DNA from: 40CM-4-69-5 sp036556905
GTDB lineage: Bacteria; Methylomirabilota; Methylomirabilia; Rokubacteriales; CSP1-6
Reading direction: 5' to 3'
Length of the DNA: 64,000 nucleotides
Assembly: GCA_036556905.1 (NCBI GenBank)
Contig: DATBIM010000103.1
Location: 1 to 64,000, forward strand
The position numbers and the translations under genes are program-made. This document shows positions 25,552-33,342 of the stretch, piece after piece. Every line of letters starts with the position of its first letter. The first letter of the stretch is position 1. A model generated the notes under the pieces. It was not told the DNA's origin, ran no database searches, and worked only from the letters and a program-made list of their open reading frames with translations.

Positions 25552-26699
25552 ACGGCTCCGACTTCGTCGCGCTGCTGGAGGATCAGGGGTTCGACTTTTT
25601 CGCCGGCGTCCCCTGCTCGCTGATCGCCGACGTCATCGGCGCCCTCGAGCGCCATCCCCGGCTCCCCTACGTGCCGGCCGTCCGCGAGGACGTCGCCGTC
25701 GGCGTGGCCGGCGGAGCCTGGCTGGGGGGCCGCCGACCCGCCGTTCTCATGCAGAACTCCGGGCTGGGCACCAGCCTCAATGCCCTGGCCTCCTTCTCGG
25801 TCCTGTACGGCCTGCCCGCTCTCCTGATCGTCACCTGGCGGGGCTGGCGTGGGGAGGACGCGCCCGAGCACGCGCTGATGGGGGAGATCTCGCCGCGCCT
25901 GCTGGAGCTGCTCGGCATTTCCTATCGCGTGCTGACGGCGACCTCGCTCGCCACGGAGGTGGAGTGGGCACGCCGGCAGATGGAGGTCGAGCGCCGGCCC
26001 GTCGCGCTGCTGGTACCGCCGGGAATCTTCTCGGGAGACTCCCACGGTAGTCACACCTCGCGTGAACGGGGAGGTCTGGAGGGGGTGGGTGCAGGCCTCC
26101 AGCCGTATGCCGGAGGCGCCAGAACGCTCACTCCAAAGATCTCGCGGATGCAGGCGATCGCGGCCGCCGTCAAGGAGCTCGGGGACGAGCCGGTCGTGCA
26201 CGCCAACGGCTACCCGTCCCGCGAGTCGTGCGCGGTTGCCGACCGGCCCCAGAATTTTTATATGATCGGCTCCATGGGCCTGGCCGCGCCCATCGGCCTG
26301 GGCCTGGCCCTGGCCCGGCCCCGCGGACCGGTCATCGTCTTCGACGGCGACGGCAATCTGCTCATGGCCCTGGGCGTCCTGGCCAATGTGGCGGCGCTGG
26401 CGCCGGCCAACTTCGTGCATTGCGTGTTCGACAACCAGACCTATGGCTCCACCGGCAATCAGCGTTCGCCATCCGAGCACGTACGCCTCGACGCGCTTGC
26501 CGCCGCGGCCGGCTACCGGCGCGTGACCGCCGTCGACGACGCCGAGCGCCTGGGCCAGGCCCTCAACGACATGGTGCGCGCCGAGGGCCCGCACTTCCTG
26601 CTCGTGAAGGTCACCGACGAGGAGGCCAAGGTGCCACGGATCCCGCATCCCCCGGAGGTCATCCGCGACCGATTCCGAGCCGGTCTGCTGCGCGGATGA
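25548..26699 (+). CDS. ThDP-dependent phosphonopyruvate/sulfopyruvate decarboxylase-type enzyme
   Basis: A 383-aa thiamine-diphosphate enzyme with both domains on one chain. The N-terminal Pyr domain has FAGVPCSLIADV, the active-site Glu context VREDVAVGVAGGAWLGG, and MQNSGLGTSLNALASF. The C-terminal PP domain has GSMGLAAPIGLGLA and the cofactor motif GDGNLLMALG...DNQTYGSTGNQ. The motifs match phosphonopyruvate decarboxylase (AepY/Ppd) and fused sulfopyruvate decarboxylase (ComDE). Between the domains, at about residues 165-195, lies a linker encoded by a G-rich hairpin repeat (26068-26102). GTG 25548 overlaps mlaC; the end overlaps the nucleotidyltransferase (ATGA). No PEP mutase or phosphosulfolactate gene is nearby, so the substrate remains open. 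Confidence 0.78.
   Translation: MNGSDFVALLEDQGFDFFAGVPCSLIADVIGALERHPRLPYVPAVREDVAVGVAGGAWLGGRRPAVLMQNSGLGTSLNALASFSVLYGLPALLIVTWRGWRGEDAPEHALMGEISPRLLELLGISYRVLTATSLATEVEWARRQMEVERRPVALLVPPGIFSGDSHGSHTSRERGGLEGVGAGLQPYAGGARTLTPKISRMQAIAAAVKELGDEPVVHANGYPSRESCAVADRPQNFYMIGSMGLAAPIGLGLALARPRGPVIVFDGDGNLLMALGVLANVAALAPANFVHCVFDNQTYGSTGNQRSPSEHVRLDALAAAAGYRRVTAVDDAERLGQALNDMVRAEGPHFLLVKVTDEEAKVPRIPHPPEVIRDRFRAGLLRG
26068..26102. repeat. G-rich hairpin repeat inside a coding sequence
   Basis: GGGGAGGTCTGGAGGGGG at 26068-26085 matches the flank and stem of the intergenic hairpin at 53873-53909. CTGGAGG (26076-26082) can pair with CCTCCAG (26096-26102). It is in frame within the linker between the two domains of the ThDP decarboxylase and adds Gly-rich residues (RERGGLEGVGAGLQ). 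Confidence 0.55.
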
Positions 26700-27436
26700 A
26701 GGCGATCATTCTCGCGGCCGGGGTCGCCCGTCGCCTGGCTCCCCTGACCGACCGCACGCACAAGTGCCTGCTCGCCGTGGGCGAGCAGCCCCTGCTCACG
26801 CGGATGCTTCGCGCGCTGGAATCGGTCGGCGTGCGACAGACGGTGCTGGTCGTCGGCCACTGCGCCACCCAGGTGCGGGAGGTGGCCGGGCATCAGGTGG
26901 GCCGGATGCTCATCCGCTACGTCGACAACCCCCAGTACACCAAGGGCTCGGTCCTCTCCCTCTATGCGGCTCGTCGGCATTTGACGGAGCCCGTGCTGGT
27001 GATGGACGCCGACGTCCTGTTTCCCCGCGAGTTCCTCCGCCGTCTGCTGGCGGCGCCGGCCCCCAGCGCCTTCCTCCTCGATCGGGGATTCCAGGACACG
27101 GGCGAGGAGGTCAAGTACTACACGCGCGGCGAGCGCGTGATCGCCCTGGGCAAGAAGGTGGTGCCCGAGTCCTGGGAGACGGTGGGCGAGGGCGTCGGCT
27201 TCTTCAAGTGCGGCGCCGAGGCGGGTCCGGATCTCATCGAGCTGCTCGAGCGCGTCATCGCCGAGTCGGACGGCCGCAGCGAGTACGAGGATGCGCTGCA
27301 CCTGCTCGTCCAGCGCCGTCATGTCGGGTGGGCCGAGGTGACCGGGCTGCCCTGGACCGAGATCGACTTCGCCGAAGATCTCCGCCGGGCCCGGGAAGAC
27401 GTGCTGCCTCAGGTCCTGCGTCTCGACGGCGTGTGA
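26696..27436 (+). CDS. LicC/PntC-like nucleotidyltransferase
   Basis: A 246-aa GT-A-fold sugar- or phospho-alcohol nucleotidyltransferase. The N-terminal signature is KAIILAAGVARRLAPLTD with the substrate Lys in THKCLLAVGE. Metal-binding Asp motifs match LicC-type cytidylyltransferases: MDADVLFPREF and WTEIDFAEDL near the end. The family activates phosphocholine, 2-aminoethylphosphonate, inositol-1-phosphate or sugar phosphates as CDP or other NDP derivatives. The next gene is a CDP-alcohol phosphotransferase, so a CDP-linked head group is the natural product. Overlaps at both ends (ATGA, GTGA) couple it to its neighbours. Confidence 0.82.
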   Translation: MKAIILAAGVARRLAPLTDRTHKCLLAVGEQPLLTRMLRALESVGVRQTVLVVGHCATQVREVAGHQVGRMLIRYVDNPQYTKGSVLSLYAARRHLTEPVLVMDADVLFPREFLRRLLAAPAPSAFLLDRGFQDTGEEVKYYTRGERVIALGKKVVPESWETVGEGVGFFKCGAEAGPDLIELLERVIAESDGRSEYEDALHLLVQRRHVGWAEVTGLPWTEIDFAEDLRRAREDVLPQVLRLDGV

Positions 27437-28608
27437 GCCCGAGCGCCGCCCTCTACCTGGCCAGCCCCGGCGACGCCGGGCCAGCGCTGGCCAGGCTGGC
27501 CGGTCGCCCTCTCGCCTTTCGCGCCGTCCTGGCCGCGATTCGGGCCGGCTGCCCCCGCGTCTACGTGCCGGCGCTGTTCCGCCACGGTCCGCTGGAGCGC
27601 GCCGTCGCCACGTCGCCGTCGGCCCGGGCGGCGGTGGTGTGGTTGGAGGCCGGCGCCGTGCCGCCGGAGGGGTCGGTGCTCGTGCTGCCGGCCGCCGCGC
27701 TGATCCCGGAGGAATCCCTGCGCGCGCTGCTGGCGGCACCACCGACGGCGGTCCTGGCCGCCGCTCGTGACAGCGGCGTGCCCGCCGTCGTGGCCGGCGC
27801 CGCGCTGGGCCGGGCGTTGTGGCCATCGATCGTCGCGGCCCGCCCGCTGGGCGATACGCTCATGCGCGCGCTGAAAGACGAGCCGCGCACGACCGTCGTG
27901 GAGGGCGGATGGTGCGAGCGCGTCACCTCCAGCCGGGGCCGGGCCGAGGCCCAGGCGCGGCTGGACGCGGCGCTGGGCAGCCCGATCGATACGCGGCTCG
28001 ACGTCCTGTTTCACCGCCGGCTGTCGCGCCCGCTGAGCCGGCTCGCCGTACGCTGGGAGATCACGCCCAACCAGGTCACCCTGCTCAGTCTGGCGGTAGG
28101 CCTGGCGGCGGCCTGGTGCTTCGGGCAGCCGGCGCCGGCGTGGGCGCTGGCCGGTCTCGCCCTCTACGCCCTGGCGGTGGTCCTCGATCACGTGGACGGC
28201 GAGGTGGCCCGGCTGGCCCTGGCCGAGTCATCCTTCGGCGCCAACCTCGACGTGGCCGTGGACACCATCATCCACACCCTCCTGGTGATCGTCATGGGGT
28301 TCACCGCGGAGCACGTCGCGGGCGCCGGGGCCGCGCTCACCGGCCTCGTCGCGGCGCTCGGCGTGGTCGCCAGCGCTCTGCTGACCCGAACGTCGCCCCC
28401 GGCCGCCGGTGGGATGGCCGGGATCCTGACCGCGCTGGGCAACCGCGACGGCTTCTACGCGCTCCTGGCGCTCTTCGTCATCGGCCTGGCTGTCCTGCCG
28501 TCGGCCCTGCCGGTGCTCATGCTCGTGGTGGCCGCCGGGGCCCACGCCTTCTGGCTGGGGCGCCTCCTCTACCGCCGGCGGCCGAACACGGAGCGGAACC
28601 CGAAGTAG
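27433..28608 (+). CDS. CDP-alcohol phosphatidyltransferase with degenerate nucleotidyltransferase-like N-terminus
   Basis: A 391-aa membrane enzyme. Residues ~210-385 form a CDP-alcohol phosphotransferase with about six membrane helices and the catalytic Asp motif DHVDGEVARLALAESSFGAN followed by LDVAVD. Residues ~1-190 resemble a nucleotidyltransferase fold (RLAGRPLAFRAVLAAIRAG) but lack its AAG...K and metal motifs. The layout is that of the bifunctional IPCT-DIPPS enzymes (inositol-phosphate cytidylyltransferase plus phosphotransferase), with the first activity apparently lost and supplied by the preceding gene. GTG 27433 overlaps that gene (GTGA). The last 40 bases overlap the antisense oxygenase gene. 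Confidence 0.8.
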   Translation: MSPSAALYLASPGDAGPALARLAGRPLAFRAVLAAIRAGCPRVYVPALFRHGPLERAVATSPSARAAVVWLEAGAVPPEGSVLVLPAAALIPEESLRALLAAPPTAVLAAARDSGVPAVVAGAALGRALWPSIVAARPLGDTLMRALKDEPRTTVVEGGWCERVTSSRGRAEAQARLDAALGSPIDTRLDVLFHRRLSRPLSRLAVRWEITPNQVTLLSLAVGLAAAWCFGQPAPAWALAGLALYALAVVLDHVDGEVARLALAESSFGANLDVAVDTIIHTLLVIVMGFTAEHVAGAGAALTGLVAALGVVASALLTRTSPPAAGGMAGILTALGNRDGFYALLALFVIGLAVLPSALPVLMLVVAAGAHAFWLGRLLYRRRPNTERNPK

Positions 28609-29297
28609 GCGATCGCGTCCTTCATGTCCGAGACGAAGCGCCGGCCCAGGCTCATGGAGGGGTCGGTGACGTACTCCAACGTCAAGCTCACTCGCTCCTC
28701 GCCCTCGCCCAGCGGGGTGATGGCGTGCCACAGCGTATCGCCGTTGAAGAGGACCAGGGTCCCTGGCTCGGTGGCGAGACGGATTTCCTGCGCCTCGCGC
28801 TCGGGCTGACCGCGGAAGGGCTGGCAGACCAGGCGGCTCGAGGAGCGCTCGATGAGTCCCACCAGCACCGTGTAGCGCGCCCCGCGGTAGTACGAGGTGT
28901 CGTAGTGAAATCCGATGTAGTCGCCCGGCTCCGTGTAGAAGTACAGCGCACAGGCGTGAGGATCGCGCGCCGGACAGCAGTCGAGCGGCTGCCCGGTGAT
29001 CCGGCGCAAGACGTCCAGCCAGGCCGGCGCACGGTACAGGGCGAGGATGGCCGGCGCCTGGCTGGCCAGCGTGAATGCGCTCACGCTGCCGCCTTTCTTC
29101 ACGCGGGGGACGTAGTTGCGATGCACGGCCGGTCGCACCCGCTCGACCTCGACCAGGAACGCCTCGATCAGGGACGCGGGCAGGCAGCGCTCCAGGTGGA
29201 CGAACTGGTTCTGGCGCCAGTAGGTGGCGCGGACCGCGTCCACGTCCAGGGCGCCGACGACACGCGCCATCTCCTCCGCGACCTGCCGCGACTCCAC
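28569..29297 (-). CDS. 2-oxoglutarate/Fe(II)-dependent oxygenase
   Basis: A 242-aa protein with the double-stranded beta-helix dioxygenase core. The iron triad is H-x-D in GFHYDTSYYRG and the distal His in DTLWHAITPLG; the 2OG-binding Arg is in ERVSLTLEY. There is no signal peptide. It is the only - strand gene inside this lipid locus and overlaps the phosphotransferase gene tail to tail by 40 bases. Hydroxylation of a lipid tail or head group would fit the context, but nothing in the sequence fixes the substrate. GTG 29297 is assumed as the start; no strong ribosome-binding site is visible. Confidence 0.75.
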   Translation of the reverse strand: MESRQVAEEMARVVGALDVDAVRATYWRQNQFVHLERCLPASLIEAFLVEVERVRPAVHRNYVPRVKKGGSVSAFTLASQAPAILALYRAPAWLDVLRRITGQPLDCCPARDPHACALYFYTEPGDYIGFHYDTSYYRGARYTVLVGLIERSSSRLVCQPFRGQPEREAQEIRLATEPGTLVLFNGDTLWHAITPLGEGEERVSLTLEYVTDPSMSLGRRFVSDMKDAIAYFGFRSVFGRRR

Positions 29298-29372
29298 GCC
29301 GCTATGTTACACTGGCCTTCGCTTCGTTCTGCGCTGCCGGGTCATCGTCGACGGTCTCCAGGGAGGGTGCTC

Positions 29373-30446
29373 GTGGCCGCGGTTCGAGTGGCGATCATCG
29401 GCGTGGGAAACTGTGCTTCCTCTCTCGTCCAGGGCATCCAGCACTACCGCAATGCGCCCGCGGACGGCTTCGTGGCCGGTCTCATGCATCCGCGGCTGGG
29501 CGGCTACCACGTGGGCGATATCGAGTTCTCGGCGGCCTTCGACATCGACGAGCGCAAGGTCGGGCGAGACCTCGCCGAGGCCATTCTCGAGCCGCCCAAC
29601 AACACCGTCCGCTTCGCCGAGGTGCCCCCGCTGGGCATCCCCGTCCACCGGGGCATGACCCATGACGGCCTGGGCACCTACCTCGCGCAAGTCGTCAAGA
29701 AGGCGCCGGGCTCGACGGCCGACATCACGGGGATCCTCAAGGACACGGGCACCCACGTGGTGGTGAACTTCCTGCCCGTCGGCAGCGAGATGGCCACCAA
29801 GTGGTACGTCGAGCAGGTGCTCGACGCCGGCTGCGCCTTCGTCAACTGCATCCCCGTCTTCATCGCCCGCGAGCCCTACTGGCGGCGCCGTTTCGAGGAG
29901 CGGGGCCTGCCCGTGGTCGGCGACGACGTGAAGTCCCAGCTGGGCGCGACCATCGTGCACCGGGTGCTGGCTCGCCTGTTCATGGACCGGGGCATCCGCC
30001 TGGAACACACCAGCCAGCTCAACTTCGGGGGCAACACCGACTTCTACAACATGCTCGAGCGCGAGCGCCTCAGCTCCAAGAAGGTGTCCAAGACGGATGC
30101 CGTCCGGTCCCAGCTCAGTCACGCGTTGCCGGCCGATGATGTCCACATCGGCCCCAGCGACTACGTGCCCTGGCTGCACGACCGCAAGTGGGCCCACATC
30201 CGCCTGGAGGGTCGGGGCTTCGGCGACCAGCCCATCAACGTGGAGCTCAAGCTCGAGGTGTGGGACTCGCCGAACTCGGCCGGGGTCGTCATCGATGCCA
30301 TCCGCTGCGCCAAGCTGGCGCTCGACCGCGGGCTCAAGGGGGCGCTGCTGGCCCCGTCGGCATACCTCATGAAATCCCCGCCCGAGCAGTGGGCTGACGA
30401 CGTGGCCCGCCAACGGCTGGAGCGCTTCATCGGAGGAGACGAGTAG
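29373..30446 (+). CDS. ino1: myo-Inositol-1-phosphate synthase
   Basis: A 357-aa NAD-dependent enzyme converting glucose 6-phosphate to inositol 1-phosphate, of the short bacterial/archaeal type. It has the NAD motif VAIIGVGNCASSLVQG, plus the family segments FVNCIPVFIA, GDDVKSQLGATIVHRVLARL, LNFGGNTDFYNM and KLEVWDSPNSAGVVIDAIR. GTG 29373 follows GGGAGGG at a good distance. It provides a strong hint that the adjacent nucleotidyltransferase and CDP-alcohol phosphotransferase handle inositol phosphate. It is followed after only five bases by the HpnN-like transporter gene. Confidence 0.92.
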   Translation: MAAVRVAIIGVGNCASSLVQGIQHYRNAPADGFVAGLMHPRLGGYHVGDIEFSAAFDIDERKVGRDLAEAILEPPNNTVRFAEVPPLGIPVHRGMTHDGLGTYLAQVVKKAPGSTADITGILKDTGTHVVVNFLPVGSEMATKWYVEQVLDAGCAFVNCIPVFIAREPYWRRRFEERGLPVVGDDVKSQLGATIVHRVLARLFMDRGIRLEHTSQLNFGGNTDFYNMLERERLSSKKVSKTDAVRSQLSHALPADDVHIGPSDYVPWLHDRKWAHIRLEGRGFGDQPINVELKLEVWDSPNSAGVVIDAIRCAKLALDRGLKGALLAPSAYLMKSPPEQWADDVARQRLERFIGGDE

Positions 30447-30451
30447 GGCCG

Positions 30452-33256
30452 TTGGCGGTCAAGAACCCGACCGGTCGCGCCCTGGGTCAGCTCGTGCGCG
30501 CGGCCTGCGCCTGCCCAAGCCTCACGGTGGTGCTGGCCCTGCTGCTGGCCGGGGCCTCGGTGTGGTACGCCTTCACCAGTCTGGGGCTCGCCACCTCGAC
30601 CCGGGCCCTGCTGCCCCGGGGCCTGCCTTACGTCGAGCGCTTCGTCGAGTACGACCAGGAGTTCGGCGAGCTGGACGACCTCGTCATCGTGGTGGAGGCC
30701 CGCTCGCTGCCCGAAGCCACGGTGTACGCCACCCGCCTGGTCCGGGAGCTGCGCCTTCGCCAGGTGCCCCTCAACCGCATCGCCTACCGCATCGATCCCA
30801 AGCAGTTCGAGGGCCGGGCCCTGCTGTACCTCAGCCGTGAGAAGCTGGCCGAGATCCGCGACCGGATTTTCGATTACCAGGAGTTCATGGAGGCGTTCGC
30901 GCTCCGGCCCACCCTGGACCAGCTCATCGAGGGAACGGCCACCCAGGTCGCCGGGGCGTTCATGTCGGGGTTCCTGGACCTCGGCCTGGGCCCGGCGGTC
31001 GGTCCCAGCGACTTCCGCTTCATCGAGGACCTCGTGGAGCAGGTGGCGGCCCGGCTCGACAGGCCAACCCCGTATCGCTCGCCATGGGGCGCGCTCTTCT
31101 CGGCCGAGGACGACCACGGCGCCGGCTACTTCCTGTCCGACGACCAGCGGTTGCTGTTCATCCTGGCCGAGCCGGCGACCGACCGGGGCAGCTTCACCGG
31201 GAACCGTCGCTCGGTGGAAGCGACCCGGGCCGTCATCGCCTCCTTGCGGCCACAGTTTCCTCTGGTCAACGTCGGCGTGACCGGCAAGCCCGCCCTGTCC
31301 AGCGACGAGATGACCACGGCCTTCGCCGACAGCCAGAAGGCGACCCTGCTGGCCTTCGCCCTCACCCTGGCCTTCCTGGCGCTGGCCTTCCGCCGGGTGG
31401 GCAAGCCGATTCTCATGCTGGCCGTGCTCGCCATCAGCCTGGGCTGGTCGATCGGCCTGGTCACCGCGGTCATCGGCCATCTCTCGCTCTTCTCGGTGAT
31501 GTTCGTCTCGATCGTCATCGGCATCGGCATCGACTACGGCATCTACTTCCTGTTTCGTTACGAGGAGGAGCTCTTCCTGGGGCGGGGTCTGGCCGAGGCG
31601 CTCCAGATCAGCGCGGTGCGCAGTGGTCCGGGCATGCTGCTGGGCGCGCTCACCGCCGCCGGCAGCTTCTACGTGCTGGCGTTCACCGACTTTCGCGGCC
31701 TCCAGGAGCTCGGCATCGTCTCGGGCAGCGCCATTCTCCTGTCCTGGCTGGCCATGATGACGGTCCTCCCGGCCGTCCTCATGCTGGTCGACCGCCGGCA
31801 CGCCGGTGCGTCCCTGCGCGCGCTGCCGCGGGCGGCCGAGCTGGAGCGCGTCCGGGTGCCGTTGCTCGACGTGGTCGCGGCCCACCCCAAGACGGTGCTC
31901 ACGCTCGCGGCGATCCTGAGCATCATCTCGGCGTGGGGGCTCCTGGGGCTTCGGTTCGACTACAACCTGCTCAACCTCCAGGCCAAGGGCACGGAATCCG
32001 TGACCTGGGAAAAGAAGGTCCTGGGGGCCGCGGGGCGCTCGGGCTTCGCGGCGCTGACCAGTGCCACGACGCTGGACGAGGTGCGACGCAAGCACGGGGC
32101 GTTCACCCGGCTGGCCAGCGCCTCCGAAGTGGACTCGGTCCTGCTCCTCATCCCCGAGGACCAGGACGCCAAGCGCAAGATCATCAGCGATTTCGCCCCC
32201 CTGGTGGCCCCGGTGCGGGTGAGCCGGCCGCTGCCACTGGATCTCGACCGCCTGGTCGGTTCCCTGCAGACCCTGCGCCGGCGGCTCGGCATCGCCGCCA
32301 ACGAGGCGCCGCCCGGCGAGGGCAAGGCGCGCCTGGAGAAGCTCAATGCCCGCTTCGACGGGCTCCTGCGCCGACTGCGCCAGGGCGATCGTGAGACCAT
32401 CGAGCCGGCGCTGACCCACCTCCAGCAGCAGCTCTATCGGGACTTCCTGAGAAATTTCCAGCGGCTGCAGGCGAATCTGGCGCCCCGGCAGGTGGGCCTC
32501 GACGATCTGCCCCGGGAGATCCGAAACAAGTTCGTCAGCGACCGCGGCCTGTTCCTGCTCCAGATCCATCCGGCGGTGGACATCTGGGACCGCGAGGGAG
32601 CGCGCCGCTTCGTCGAGGACCTCCGGACGGTGGACGCCGAGGTCACCGGAACGCCGGTCATCACCTTCGAGGCCATTCGCCTGATGGAACGGGCCTGCAA
32701 GCAGGGCACGCTCTACGCGATCGCGCTGGTCGCGCTGATGACGGCCGTGACGATCCGGCGCTGGCGGGAGACGCCGCTGGCCCTGCTGCCGCTGGGCCTG
32801 GGGCTGCTGTGGACCTTCGGGCTGATGTCCTTTCTCGATCTCAAGGTGAACCTCGGCAACATCTTCGCCATCCCCCTCATCCTGGGGGCGGCCACCGAGT
32901 TCGGCACCAATATCGTGCTGCGCTTCATGGAGGGCGGTCGGGACTACGAGGGCCCCCTCATCGCGCGCAGCACCGTGATGGCCGTCCTCTTCAACGGCCT
33001 CACCACGATCGTGGGCTTCGGCAGCCTCATGCTCGCTCACCACCGAGGGATCTTCAGCCTGGGCCTCCTGCTCACGCTGGGGATGGTCACGAGCCTCACG
33101 GCCGCCCTGGTCGTGCTGCCCGTGCTGCTCCGGATGGTGCGGCAGATCCGCGTCGCGCGTCATCTCCGGCGCCTGGCCCGCGCGGTGGCCACGCAGGCCA
33201 CTGTCTCGGTGGAATCGCCGTCGCGGCCGGGTGGCGAGCCCGCGCCCCGCGTCTAG
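30452..33256 (+). CDS. hpnN: HpnN-like RND/MMPL-family lipid transporter
   Basis: A 934-aa RND-superfamily inner-membrane transporter with two MMPL halves, each with one N-terminal helix, a large periplasmic domain and a cluster of five to six helices (SLFSVMFVSIVIGIGIDYGI in the first; NIFAIPLILGAATEFGTNI in the second). HpnN proteins move hopanoids to the outer membrane. Its place at the end of the shc-mla-inositol operon supports that role. A TTG at 30452 is the best start available, five bases after the ino1 stop; no ATG or GTG is close. Confidence 0.86.
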   Translation: MAVKNPTGRALGQLVRAACACPSLTVVLALLLAGASVWYAFTSLGLATSTRALLPRGLPYVERFVEYDQEFGELDDLVIVVEARSLPEATVYATRLVRELRLRQVPLNRIAYRIDPKQFEGRALLYLSREKLAEIRDRIFDYQEFMEAFALRPTLDQLIEGTATQVAGAFMSGFLDLGLGPAVGPSDFRFIEDLVEQVAARLDRPTPYRSPWGALFSAEDDHGAGYFLSDDQRLLFILAEPATDRGSFTGNRRSVEATRAVIASLRPQFPLVNVGVTGKPALSSDEMTTAFADSQKATLLAFALTLAFLALAFRRVGKPILMLAVLAISLGWSIGLVTAVIGHLSLFSVMFVSIVIGIGIDYGIYFLFRYEEELFLGRGLAEALQISAVRSGPGMLLGALTAAGSFYVLAFTDFRGLQELGIVSGSAILLSWLAMMTVLPAVLMLVDRRHAGASLRALPRAAELERVRVPLLDVVAAHPKTVLTLAAILSIISAWGLLGLRFDYNLLNLQAKGTESVTWEKKVLGAAGRSGFAALTSATTLDEVRRKHGAFTRLASASEVDSVLLLIPEDQDAKRKIISDFAPLVAPVRVSRPLPLDLDRLVGSLQTLRRRLGIAANEAPPGEGKARLEKLNARFDGLLRRLRQGDRETIEPALTHLQQQLYRDFLRNFQRLQANLAPRQVGLDDLPREIRNKFVSDRGLFLLQIHPAVDIWDREGARRFVEDLRTVDAEVTGTPVITFEAIRLMERACKQGTLYAIALVALMTAVTIRRWRETPLALLPLGLGLLWTFGLMSFLDLKVNLGNIFAIPLILGAATEFGTNIVLRFMEGGRDYEGPLIARSTVMAVLFNGLTTIVGFGSLMLAHHRGIFSLGLLLTLGMVTSLTAALVVLPVLLRMVRQIRVARHLRRLARAVATQATVSVESPSRPGGEPAPRV

Positions 33257-33278
33257 ATCGAAGACGCCCCCGCCCCTA

Positions 33279-33305
33279 TTGACGGACCCGAGGTGGCGGT
33301 GTAAT
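33279..33305 (+). promoter_or_regulatory. Candidate promoter of the TRAP receptor gene
   Basis: TTGACG (33279-33284) and TGTAAT (33300-33305) with a 15-base spacer lie ~38 bases before the TRAP receptor ATG. The boxes are good but the spacing is short. Confidence 0.35.
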
Positions 33306-33342
33306 CAGGCAGCGCGACGACCCATCCGCTCACGGAGGAACC

